Positions 57,304 to 64,000 of a stretch of DNA of 64,000 bases are shown here, piece after piece (the first letter of the stretch is position 1; each line of letters starts with the position of its first letter). The stretch lies in contig NZ_FOFP01000002.1 in NCBI RefSeq assembly GCF_900110925.1, positions 372,001-436,000 on the forward strand, given 5' to 3'. The notes below the pieces were generated by a model. It did not search any database. It saw only the letters and a program-made list of their open reading frames with translations, and was not told the origin of the DNA. Origin of the DNA: Pseudomonas cuatrocienegasensis (GTDB taxonomy: Bacteria > Pseudomonadota > Gammaproteobacteria > Pseudomonadales > Pseudomonadaceae). The translations under genes and the position numbers were made by a program.

Positions 57304-58020
57304 ATGCCCCTGCGCCGTACGCTTGTTCTGCTCTGCTCGCTTCTGTGTACCCCTGCTCTCGCCAATCCACCCACCAGCTTCAGCGCCGCCAAGAAAATTG
57401 GCTGGACCCTCTACGCCCGTCAGTCAGTCGAGTTCTACTGCGGCTGCAAATTCACCGGCACCCGCGTCGACCTCAAGAGCTGCGGCTACGTACCGCGCAA
57501 GAACGCTAACCGCGCCGCGCGCATCGAATGGGAGCATATAGTTCCAGCCTGGCAGATCGGTCATCAGCGCCAGTGCTGGCAGAACGGCGGGCGCAAGAAC
57601 TGCAGCAAGAACGACAGCGTATTCCGCCGCGCCGAGGCCGACCTGCACAATCTGGTGCCGGCCATCGGCGAGGTCAATGGCGACCGCAGCAACTATGACT
57701 TCGCCTGGCTACCCCAGGCGCCCAACCAATACGGCGCCTGCCCCACAGTGGTCGACTTCAAGGCGCGCAAGGTCATGCCGCGCAAGGAGATACGCGGGAT
57801 GATCGCGCGCACTTATCTGTACATGGGCGAGCGCTACAAGCTGCGCCTGTCGAAACAGAATCGCCAACTGTTCAGCGCCTGGCATAAGACCTATCCCGCG
57901 CAGCCGTGGGAGCGCCAGCGCAACCAGTTGATGAGCTGCGTAATGGGCTGGAGCAATCCCTATGTCGGCCCCTACGACAAAGCCGCTTGCCCACCGGCAC
58001 AGACGTTGGTGCGACGTTGA
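57304..58020 (+). CDS. Secreted endonuclease I (EndA/Dns-like)
   Basis: A 238-residue protein with a signal peptide cleaved after 'CTPALA'. The beta-beta-alpha metal nuclease core is 'RIEWEHIVPAWQIGHQRQCW' with catalytic His78 and 'EADLHNLVPAIGEVNGDRSN' with the metal-binding Asn. Several cysteines point to disulfide bonds in the periplasm or medium. Such enzymes cut double-stranded DNA non-specifically. The start has no strong ribosome site; ATG at 57304 gives a proper signal peptide. Confidence 0.92.
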   Translation: MPLRRTLVLLCSLLCTPALANPPTSFSAAKKIGWTLYARQSVEFYCGCKFTGTRVDLKSCGYVPRKNANRAARIEWEHIVPAWQIGHQRQCWQNGGRKNCSKNDSVFRRAEADLHNLVPAIGEVNGDRSNYDFAWLPQAPNQYGACPTVVDFKARKVMPRKEIRGMIARTYLYMGERYKLRLSKQNRQLFSAWHKTYPAQPWERQRNQLMSCVMGWSNPYVGPYDKAACPPAQTLVRR

Positions 58021-58080
58021 CGTTGCCCACGCACAAGAACGCCCTGCATCTGCCGGCTGTTTTAACGTCAATTCAGCTCC

Positions 58081-58103
58081 TGTAGGAGCGAATTTATTCG
58101 CGA
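58081..58103. repeat. TGTAGGAGCGAATTTATTCGCGA repeat unit
   Basis: The same unit occurs at 8052-8074, in reverse at 43365-43387 and with one change at 34944-34966. Here it lacks the GTGTCG ends and is followed by a second inverted GAATGAATTCG. It lies between convergent genes. Confidence 0.7.
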
Positions 58104-58147
58104 ATGAATTCGTTCCACAGATGCAGCAGCTAATACACATAACCAAG

Positions 58148-58179
58148 AAAAAGGCCGGTCTCTTGCGAGTACCGGCCTT
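58148..58179 (-). terminator. Rho-independent terminator of thrC
   Basis: On the minus strand AAGGCCGGT and ACCGGCCTT pair perfectly and run into a TTTTT tract, 20 bases after the thrC stop. Confidence 0.92.
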
Positions 58180-58196
58180 GTTCATCACTGTTTGAG

Positions 58197-59621
58197 TTAC
58201 AGCGGCTTACCACGGTTGCCATGATTGGCGACAAAGGCCTGCACGGTCAGCAGGTCATTGGCCAGCACGGTGCAGCGCTCGTCGCGCTCGAACAGGTCAG
58301 CCAGGTGCGCCGGCAGCTCCAGTTCGTTGGCCACCCCGGCTTTTTCCACCGCCTCGGGGAATTTGACCGGGTGGGCGGTGCCGAGGATCACCATGGGCAC
58401 GGCCAGGCTGCGCCGGCACTCGCGCGCAGCACGCACGCCGATAGCCGTGTGCGGGTCGAGCAGCTCGCCGGACTCGGCCAGAACCTGGGCGATGGTCTCG
58501 CTGGTCTGCTCGTCGCTGACCGCCAGGGAATCGAACAGCTTGCGCGCTTCGGTCCAGCGGTCTTGCTCGACGCTGAAACCGCCACCCTGCTTGAAGTTGG
58601 CCATCAGCTCGGCAATCGCCGCGCCGTTGCGGCCGTGCAGGTCGAACAGCAGACGCTCGAAATTCGAGGAGACCATGATGTCCATCGACGGCGACAGGGT
58701 CGGATACAGGTCGCCCTTGACGTACTGATTGCCGCTCATAAAGCGGTGCAGAATGTCGTTGCGGTTGGTCGCGACGATCAGTTGGCTGATCGGCAGGCCC
58801 ATGTTACGCGCCAGGTAGCCAGCGAAGATGTCGCCAAAGTTACCGGTCGGCACCGAGAACGCCACGGAACGCGCCGGCCCGCCGAGCTGCAGGGCGGCGT
58901 GAAAGTAGTAGACGATCTGGGCCATGATCCGCGCCCAGTTGATCGAGTTGACCGCCACCAAACGGGTGCCCTTGAGGAAGCCCTGGTCGGCGAAGCTGGC
59001 CTTGACCATTTCCTGGCAGTCGTCGAAGTTACCTTCGATGGCGATGTTGTGGATATTCTCGCCGAAGATGGTCGTCATCTGCCGACGCTGCACCTCGGAC
59101 ACGCGCTGGTGCGGGTGCATGATAAAGATGTCGACATTCTCGCAGGCCTTGCAGCCTTCGATGGCAGCCGAGCCGGTATCGCCCGAGGTGGCGCCCATGA
59201 TCACCACACGCTCGTTGCGCTTGGCCAGCACGTAATCGAGCAGGCGGCCGAGCAACTGCAGGGCAAAGTCCTTGAACGCCAGGGTCGGGCCGTGGAACAG
59301 CTCCAGTACCCATTCGTTGCCATTGAGCTGGCGCAGTGGCGCCACGGCATTGTGAGCGAACACACCATCGGCGCCGGTCGCATATGTCTGTTCGAGGATC
59401 TGCTTGAAATCGGCGTCCGGAATACTGCCGGTAACGAACGGGCGCATCACCCGGAAGGCCAGCTCGTGGTACGGCAGGCCAGCCCAGGACGCGATTTCTT
59501 CCTGGGTGAAGCGCGGCAGATTTTCCGGCACATAGAGGCCGCCATCGGTCGCCAGACCGGCCAGCAGCACATCTTCAAAATTGAGGGCCGGTGCCTGGCC
59601 GCGGGTGCTGATATAACGCAT
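58197..59621 (-). CDS. thrC: Threonine synthase
   Basis: ThrC converts O-phosphohomoserine to threonine with PLP. The 474-residue protein belongs to the long fold-type II class: 'STRGQAPALNFEDVLLAGLA' at the start, PLP lysine Lys117 in 'GPTLAFKDFALQLLG', 'VIMGATSGDTGSAAIEG' for phosphate binding and 'VPTGNFGDIFAGYLAR'. The ATG at 59621 follows GAGGA and lies ten bases after the hom stop, so the two are one operon. thrB is not in the window, as in other Pseudomonas. Confidence 0.97.
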   Translation of the reverse strand: MRYISTRGQAPALNFEDVLLAGLATDGGLYVPENLPRFTQEEIASWAGLPYHELAFRVMRPFVTGSIPDADFKQILEQTYATGADGVFAHNAVAPLRQLNGNEWVLELFHGPTLAFKDFALQLLGRLLDYVLAKRNERVVIMGATSGDTGSAAIEGCKACENVDIFIMHPHQRVSEVQRRQMTTIFGENIHNIAIEGNFDDCQEMVKASFADQGFLKGTRLVAVNSINWARIMAQIVYYFHAALQLGGPARSVAFSVPTGNFGDIFAGYLARNMGLPISQLIVATNRNDILHRFMSGNQYVKGDLYPTLSPSMDIMVSSNFERLLFDLHGRNGAAIAELMANFKQGGGFSVEQDRWTEARKLFDSLAVSDEQTSETIAQVLAESGELLDPHTAIGVRAARECRRSLAVPMVILGTAHPVKFPEAVEKAGVANELELPAHLADLFERDERCTVLANDLLTVQAFVANHGNRGKPL

Positions 59622-59631
59622 GACTACTTCC

Positions 59632-60936
59632 TCAGACCAGTTGCTCGACGCGGATGCGCACGACAGGACCAACCACGTCGTCCAGGGCCTCCAGGGCGCT
59701 GATCGCCTCATTGATATGCACTTCGAGCACGCGATGGGTGACCAGGATCATCGGCACCAGGCCATCGTGCTCCTCGGCCTCCTTCTGCATGATCGACTCG
59801 ATATTGATACCGCGCCCGGAAAGAATGCTCGCCACCTGGGCCAGCACGCCGGGGCGGTCCTTGGCCTGAATGCGCAGGTAGTAAGCGCTCTCGCAGGCAC
59901 TGATCGGCAGGATCGGGTGCTCGGATAGCGCATCGGGCTGGAAGGCCAGATGCGGTACGCGGTTGCTCGGGTCAGCAGTTAGCGCGCGGACCACGTCGAC
60001 CAGATCAGCGACCACCGAAGAAGCGGTCGGCTCCATACCAGCGCCGGCACCGTAATACAGGGTGCTACCGGCGGCATCGCCGTTGACCATCACCGCGTTC
60101 ATCACGCCGTTGACGTTGGCGATCAGGCGATCGGCAGGGATCAGCGTCGGGTGCACGCGCAGCTCGATTCCTGCGTCGGTACGCCGGGCCACACCCAGGT
60201 GCTTGATGCGGTAGCCCAGCGCTTCGGCATAGTTCACGTCAGCGGTGGTCAGCTGGGTGATGCCTTCGGTATAGGCCTTGTCGAACTGCAGCGGGATGCC
60301 GAAGGCAATGGACGCCAGGATGGTCAGCTTGTGCGCCGCATCGATGCCTTCGACGTCGAAGGTTGGATCGGCTTCGGCATAACCCAGCGCCTGTGCTTCC
60401 TTGAGCACGTCGTCGAAGGCACGGCCTTTTTCGCGCATCTCACTGAGAATGAAGTTGCCGGTGCCGTTGATGATGCCGGCCAGCCAGTTGATGCGGTTGG
60501 CCGCCAGACCTTCGCGAATCGCCTTGATCACCGGAATACCACCGGCCACCGCCGCTTCAAAGGCGACGATCACACCCTTCTCGCGGGCCTTGGCGAAGAT
60601 CTCATTGCCGTGCACGGCGATCAGCGCCTTGTTCGCGGTAACCACGTGCTTGCCATTGTCGATGGCTTTAAGCACCAGTTCCTTGGCCAGGGTGTAACCA
60701 CCGATCAGCTCGACCACTATGTCGATTTCAGGGTTGTTGACCAGCTCGAACGCATCGCTGGTCATGCTAATACCGGTCGTATCGTACTGCGGCTTGGGCG
60801 AACGAATAGCAATCTGGGCAACTTCAATACCGCGCCCTGCGCGCCGGGTAATTTCCTCGGCATTACGCTTGAGTACATTCAACGTACCGCCACCGACGGT
60901 ACCGAGCCCACAGATGCCTACTTTGACCGGTTTCAC
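59632..60936 (-). CDS. hom: Homoserine dehydrogenase
   Basis: Hom reduces aspartate semialdehyde to homoserine. The 434-residue protein has the NAD(P) motif 'VGICGLGTVGGGTLN', the catalytic region 'ILASIAFGIPLQFDKAYTEG', and a C-terminal ACT domain from about 350 ('YYLRIQAKDRPGVLAQVASI') for threonine feedback. The GTG at 60936 (KPVKVGICG) with GGGAG five bases upstream is the real start; the longer frame runs into the dsbC terminator. Confidence 0.97.
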   Translation of the reverse strand: MKPVKVGICGLGTVGGGTLNVLKRNAEEITRRAGRGIEVAQIAIRSPKPQYDTTGISMTSDAFELVNNPEIDIVVELIGGYTLAKELVLKAIDNGKHVVTANKALIAVHGNEIFAKAREKGVIVAFEAAVAGGIPVIKAIREGLAANRINWLAGIINGTGNFILSEMREKGRAFDDVLKEAQALGYAEADPTFDVEGIDAAHKLTILASIAFGIPLQFDKAYTEGITQLTTADVNYAEALGYRIKHLGVARRTDAGIELRVHPTLIPADRLIANVNGVMNAVMVNGDAAGSTLYYGAGAGMEPTASSVVADLVDVVRALTADPSNRVPHLAFQPDALSEHPILPISACESAYYLRIQAKDRPGVLAQVASILSGRGINIESIMQKEAEEHDGLVPMILVTHRVLEVHINEAISALEALDDVVGPVVRIRVEQLV

Positions 60937-60960
60937 ACTGAACTCCCATCTGCACTGCGT

Positions 60961-60987
60961 AAAACGGCCGGAGCATGCTCCGGCCGT
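60961..60987 (-). terminator. Rho-independent terminator of dsbC
   Basis: On the minus strand ACGGCCGGAG and CTCCGGCCGT pair perfectly around CATG and are followed by TTTT. A smaller hairpin (AGCCGC/GCGGCT, 60998-61019) lies between it and dsbC. Confidence 0.85.
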
Positions 60988-61080
60988 GGAATAAAAGAGC
61001 CGCACCTTACGAAGCGGCTGTTTAATAGTCAATTGGCGGGGCGGGGTCTGAGCGAAGGAAACGGGAACAGACCCAAGGCC

Positions 61081-61806
61081 TCACTGCGCGTCGAGCGCCA
61101 GCTTGGCCAACTGCGGCGCAGGCTGGTAACCGGGGATCATCTTGCCATTGGCTAGGACGATGGCCGGCGTGCCACTGACACCAATCATCTGTCCCAGCTC
61201 GTACTGCTTGGCCACCGGGTTGTCGCACTGCGCGGTATCGACGCTCTGACGATTCTTCGCCCGGTTCATCGCCGACTGTTTGTCCTTGGCGCACCAAACG
61301 TTGACCAGCTCCTGTGCCGCCGGGCTATTCAGCCCCTGACGCGGGAACGCCACATAACGGACTTCGACGCCAAGGCGGTTAAGTTCCGGCACTTCGCTGT
61401 GCAGTTTCTGGCAATAACCGCAATCGGTGTCGGTAAACACAGTGATATGGGTCTTGGGCTTATCGGCACCAAATACCACCATATCCTTGGCTGGAATGGC
61501 ATCGATCACCTTGGCGATGCCCCGCCCCTCTTCCTGCTCGGTCAGGTTGACCGCTTTGCCATCCTTGAACTGGAACAGATAACCCTGCAGCAGGAACTGG
61601 CCATCGGCACTGGCATACAGTTGACGGCCACCGGTGAGCTGAACCTGATAAACCCCTGGCATCGGGCTCTCGGCAATGGCCTCGATCGGCAGGTCGGGCT
61701 GGATCGACTGCAGGTTCTTGCGGATCGCCTGATCAGGATCGGCAGCCAGGACAATACTGCTGGCGAGGCCCAGGGCCGCGACGGCGAAAAGACGGGAAAC
61801 GCGCAT
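61081..61806 (-). CDS. dsbC: Thiol:disulfide isomerase DsbC
   Basis: DsbC rearranges wrong disulfides in the periplasm. The 241-residue protein has a signal peptide (cleaved near 'SSIVLAA'), an N-terminal dimerisation domain and a thioredoxin domain with CGYC at 129-132 and the cis-Pro loop 'VSGTPAIVLANG'. AGGAG six bases before the ATG at 61806 fixes the start. It lies downstream of xerD with about 90 bases between. Confidence 0.96.
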   Translation of the reverse strand: MRVSRLFAVAALGLASSIVLAADPDQAIRKNLQSIQPDLPIEAIAESPMPGVYQVQLTGGRQLYASADGQFLLQGYLFQFKDGKAVNLTEQEEGRGIAKVIDAIPAKDMVVFGADKPKTHITVFTDTDCGYCQKLHSEVPELNRLGVEVRYVAFPRQGLNSPAAQELVNVWCAKDKQSAMNRAKNRQSVDTAQCDNPVAKQYELGQMIGVSGTPAIVLANGKMIPGYQPAPQLAKLALDAQ

Positions 61807-61898
61807 GAAAACTCCTGTCGAGCGACGGACTGTCGAAGATGGACAAAGCCTACCATAGAAGCACCCAAACACCGACCGCAGGCGGGTAGGCGGTTCTC

Positions 61899-62795
61899 TT
61901 AGCCGCGCGGGTGGTGCTGGCTGTGCAGGGCTTGCAAACGGGCACGGGCGACATGGGTGTAGATTTGCGTAGTCGACAAATCACTGTGGCCGAGCAACAG
62001 CTGCACCACCCGTAAATCCGCCCCATGGTTGAGCAGGTGCGTGGCAAAGGCATGGCGCAGGGTATGGGGCGACAAGCTGCTGGCAATCCCGGCCACCCGC
62101 GCATGCAGCTTGATCCGGTGCCAGAAGGTCTGCCGGGTCATCTGCTCGCCGCGCAGGCTGGGAAACAACACATCGCTGGGCCGCCCGGCCAACAGCAACG
62201 CCCGCGCCTCGCGCTGATAACGCTCCAGCCACTCGATGGCCTCCTCGCCCAACGGCACCAGGCGCTCCTTGCTGCCCTTGCCAAATACACGCAGCACACC
62301 CTGGCGCAAATTGACCTGCTCCAGCGTCAACCCGGTCAGCTCGCTGACGCGCAAGCCGCAGGCGTAAAGCACCTCAAGCATCGCCCGGTCGCGCATACCC
62401 AACGGATCATCGGTATCCGGCGCGGCCAGCAATGCGTCAACATCGGCCTCGGACAACGACTTGGGCAATGGCCGACCCAACTGCGGCAAATCAACCTGCA
62501 GGGTCGGGTCCACAGCGATCACGCCTTCGCGCAGGAGAAAACGGTAAAAGCCGCGCAACCCAGAGATCATCCGCGCCGTGGAGCGCGCCTTGTAGCCCTC
62601 ATTGACCCGCCAGGCCAGATGATCGAGGATCACCGCGCGCTCTGCCGTGGCCAGCTCGACACCACGCTCCTGCAACCAGCCGTTGAACAGCGCCAGGTCA
62701 CTGCGGTAGGCCGCACGAGTGTGAACGGACAAGCCTTTCTCCAGCCACAAGGCCTCGAGAAAGCGATCTATGAGCGGGTGATCAATAGCCGACAT
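61899..62795 (-). CDS. xerD: Site-specific tyrosine recombinase XerD
   Basis: XerD with XerC resolves chromosome dimers at dif under FtsK control. The 298-residue protein has the full catalytic set: Arg149 in 'YACGLRVSELTGL', Lys173 in 'FGKGSKERLVPL', His244 and Arg247 in 'LSPHTLRHAFATHLL', His270 in 'LGHSDLSTTQIYTHV' and the nucleophile Tyr279. The N-terminal core-binding domain begins 'LIDRFLEALWLEKGLSVHT'. It is in its usual place before dsbC and hom. Confidence 0.97.
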   Translation of the reverse strand: MSAIDHPLIDRFLEALWLEKGLSVHTRAAYRSDLALFNGWLQERGVELATAERAVILDHLAWRVNEGYKARSTARMISGLRGFYRFLLREGVIAVDPTLQVDLPQLGRPLPKSLSEADVDALLAAPDTDDPLGMRDRAMLEVLYACGLRVSELTGLTLEQVNLRQGVLRVFGKGSKERLVPLGEEAIEWLERYQREARALLLAGRPSDVLFPSLRGEQMTRQTFWHRIKLHARVAGIASSLSPHTLRHAFATHLLNHGADLRVVQLLLGHSDLSTTQIYTHVARARLQALHSQHHPRG

Positions 62796-62828
62796 ACAGG
62801 TCTCCGCGTACCCCGTGCCCCAGAAACG

Positions 62829-62856
62829 AAAAAAGCAGCCCGTAGGCTGCTTTTTT
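62829..62856. terminator. Bidirectional terminator between rplS and xerD
   Basis: AAAAAAGCAGCC and GGCTGCTTTTTT pair around CGTA, giving a T tract on both strands. It ends the trmD-rplS transcript 14 bases after the rplS stop. Confidence 0.95.
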
Positions 62857-62870
62857 CCGAAAACCGAACC

Positions 62871-63221
62871 TTAGCCCAGTTTTTCCTTGATGCGTGCTGC
62901 CTTGCCGGACAGGTCGCGCAGGTAGTACAGCTTGGCTTTACGAACGTCACCGCGACGCTTCACAGCCAGGCTGTCGACCAGCGGGCTGTAGGTCTGGAAA
63001 GTACGCTCGACGCCGACACCGTTGGAGATTTTGCGAACGGTGAATGCGCTGTTCAGGCCGCGATTACGCTTGGCGATTACTACGCCTTCGAAAGCCTGCA
63101 GACGCTGACGGTCACCTTCTTTCACTTTAACCTGAACGACGATGGTGTCGCCCGGTGCGAAAGTCGGGATCTCTTTGCTCATCTGCTCAGCTTCGATCTG
63201 CTGAATGATCTTGTTGGTCAT
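62871..63221 (-). CDS. rplS: 50S ribosomal protein L19
   Basis: L19 lies at the 30S-50S interface. The 116-residue protein is the standard length, with '[20 protein letters not shown]', '[20 protein letters not shown]' and '[20 protein letters not shown]'. AGGAGC six bases before the ATG fixes the start. It follows trmD, as in the conserved rpsP-rimM-trmD-rplS operon. Confidence 0.98.
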   Translation of the reverse strand: MTNKIIQQIEAEQMSKEIPTFAPGDTIVVQVKVKEGDRQRLQAFEGVVIAKRNRGLNSAFTVRKISNGVGVERTFQTYSPLVDSLAVKRRGDVRKAKLYYLRDLSGKAARIKEKLG

Positions 63222-63263
63222 GCTGCGCTCCTAAGACAGGCAATCAGGCCTGCCATCGATACG

Positions 63264-64000
63264 TTAACTATCGTCCCGCTGGCGGATGTATTCCTCCAGC
63301 AGCTTCTTCTCTTCTCCAGAAAGCGAGCGGCTTTCCAGAAGATCGACGCGTCGTTCGTAGGTCCGACCAAGGGACTGCTGCAAACGCCAGCGCCGGATGT
63401 GTTTGTGGTTACCGCTAAGCAGCACCTCGGGAACACGTTTATCCGCATACACCTCCGGGCGGGTGTAGTGCGGGCAGTCGAGCAAGCCGTCCGTAAAGGA
63501 GTCTTCCTCGGCCGAGGCTGCATGACCCAATGCACCAGGCAAAAGGCGCGTTACCGCATCGATCAGCACCATGGCCGGCAGCTCACCGCCAGACAGGACG
63601 TAATCCCCGATCGACCATTCTTCATCCACATGCGCCTCAATAAAGCGCTCGTCGATGCCTTCGTAGCGGCCGGCGATCAGGATCAACGCATCCTCGTTCG
63701 CCAGCTCGCGTACTGCCGCCTGCGTCAGCGGGCGACCTTGCGGCGACAGATAAATCACCTTCGCGGCTCCACCTGTGGCCTGCTTGGCATTGAGCAAAGC
63801 ATCCTCAAGCGGCTTGATCTTCATTACCATGCCGGGGCCGCCACCGAAGGGGCGATCATCGACCGTATGATGACGATCAGTGGTGTAGCTGCGCGGGTTC
63901 CAGCAGGTCAATTGCAACAACCCCTGTTTCACCGCACGGCTGGTGATGCCGTAATCACTAATGGCAGCAAACATTTCCGGGAACAGCGTGATGACGTCTA
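63264..64000 (-). CDS. trmD: tRNA (guanine37-N1)-methyltransferase TrmD, N-terminus outside
   Basis: TrmD adds the m1G37 modification that prevents frameshifting. The frame continues to the window edge; before the internal Met at 63974 the codons read DVITLFPE, which matches the usual '[13 protein letters not shown]' start region, so only a few residues are missing. The SAM-binding trefoil knot includes '[17 protein letters not shown]', '[20 protein letters not shown]' and '[18 protein letters not shown]'. Confidence 0.97.
   Translation of the reverse strand, partial: DVITLFPEMFAAISDYGITSRAVKQGLLQLTCWNPRSYTTDRHHTVDDRPFGGGPGMVMKIKPLEDALLNAKQATGGAAKVIYLSPQGRPLTQAAVRELANEDALILIAGRYEGIDERFIEAHVDEEWSIGDYVLSGGELPAMVLIDAVTRLLPGALGHAASAEEDSFTDGLLDCPHYTRPEVYADKRVPEVLLSGNHKHIRRWRLQQSLGRTYERRVDLLESRSLSGEEKKLLEEYIRQRDDS

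Overview
The window is a chromosomal segment of a GC-rich gammaproteobacterium, almost certainly a Pseudomonas. The gene order plsB, mexK-mexJ/mexL, rsmJ, tsaB, adk, ppc, DUF4398-lptF, then lysS-prfB, recJ and thrC-hom-dsbC-xerD-rplS-trmD follows the order I recall from the P. aeruginosa PAO1 chromosome (roughly PA3673 to PA3743). Short interspersed palindromes of the type common in Pseudomonas lie between genes. There are no rRNA or tRNA genes, no CRISPR array and no complete insertion sequence. The window opens inside a TonB-dependent siderophore receptor and closes inside trmD.

Positions 1-28.8 kb are mostly housekeeping and envelope genes: a receptor tail, a DUF2267 protein, an EamA exporter, plsB, a CHASE3 chemoreceptor, SOS-type DNA polymerase II (polB), a MexJK-type efflux pump with its divergent TetR repressor, rsmJ, an extensin-like peptidase, a PEP-mutase-family enzyme, a DUF72 protein, tsaB, an acid phosphatase, adk, ppc and the lipoprotein pair DUF4398-lptF. 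A small element with terminal inverted repeats and an 8-bp target duplication lies beside tsaB.

Positions 28.99-43.42 kb look like an accessory catabolic island inserted after the lptF terminator. It holds a DUF1185 protein, an alpha/beta hydrolase, an aldehyde dehydrogenase, a flavin reductase, a carboxymuconolactone-decarboxylase-family protein, a FadR-type GntR regulator, a zinc-ribbon Nudix hydrolase resembling FAD pyrophosphatases, an unrecognised protein, a DUF1330 protein, a riboflavin-synthesis RibBX paralog, a PotFGHI-like ABC importer with two related binding proteins, and an FMN-type (LLM) monooxygenase. The 15-mer TATTATGGTATACCA, with the palindromic core TGGTATACCA, occurs exactly in front of three of its transcription units, with one mismatch (reverse orientation) before a fourth, and degenerate before a fifth. 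I read the island as one GntR-controlled regulon that imports a compound, probably a cyclic amide or N-heterocycle, and oxidises it with an FMNH2-dependent monooxygenase, with its own FMN supply (RibBX, Nudix, flavin reductase). The substrate is not known.

Positions 43.4-64 kb return to the backbone: a four-gene minus-strand set (small membrane protein, lipoprotein hydrolase, AIM24 protein, QEGLA-motif protein), a lipoprotein, prfB-lysS with the classical +1 frameshift in prfB, a membrane diguanylate cyclase, a GMC oxidoreductase, a DUF533 protein, recJ, a YaeQ protein, a secreted endonuclease I, thrC-hom, dsbC, xerD, rplS and trmD.
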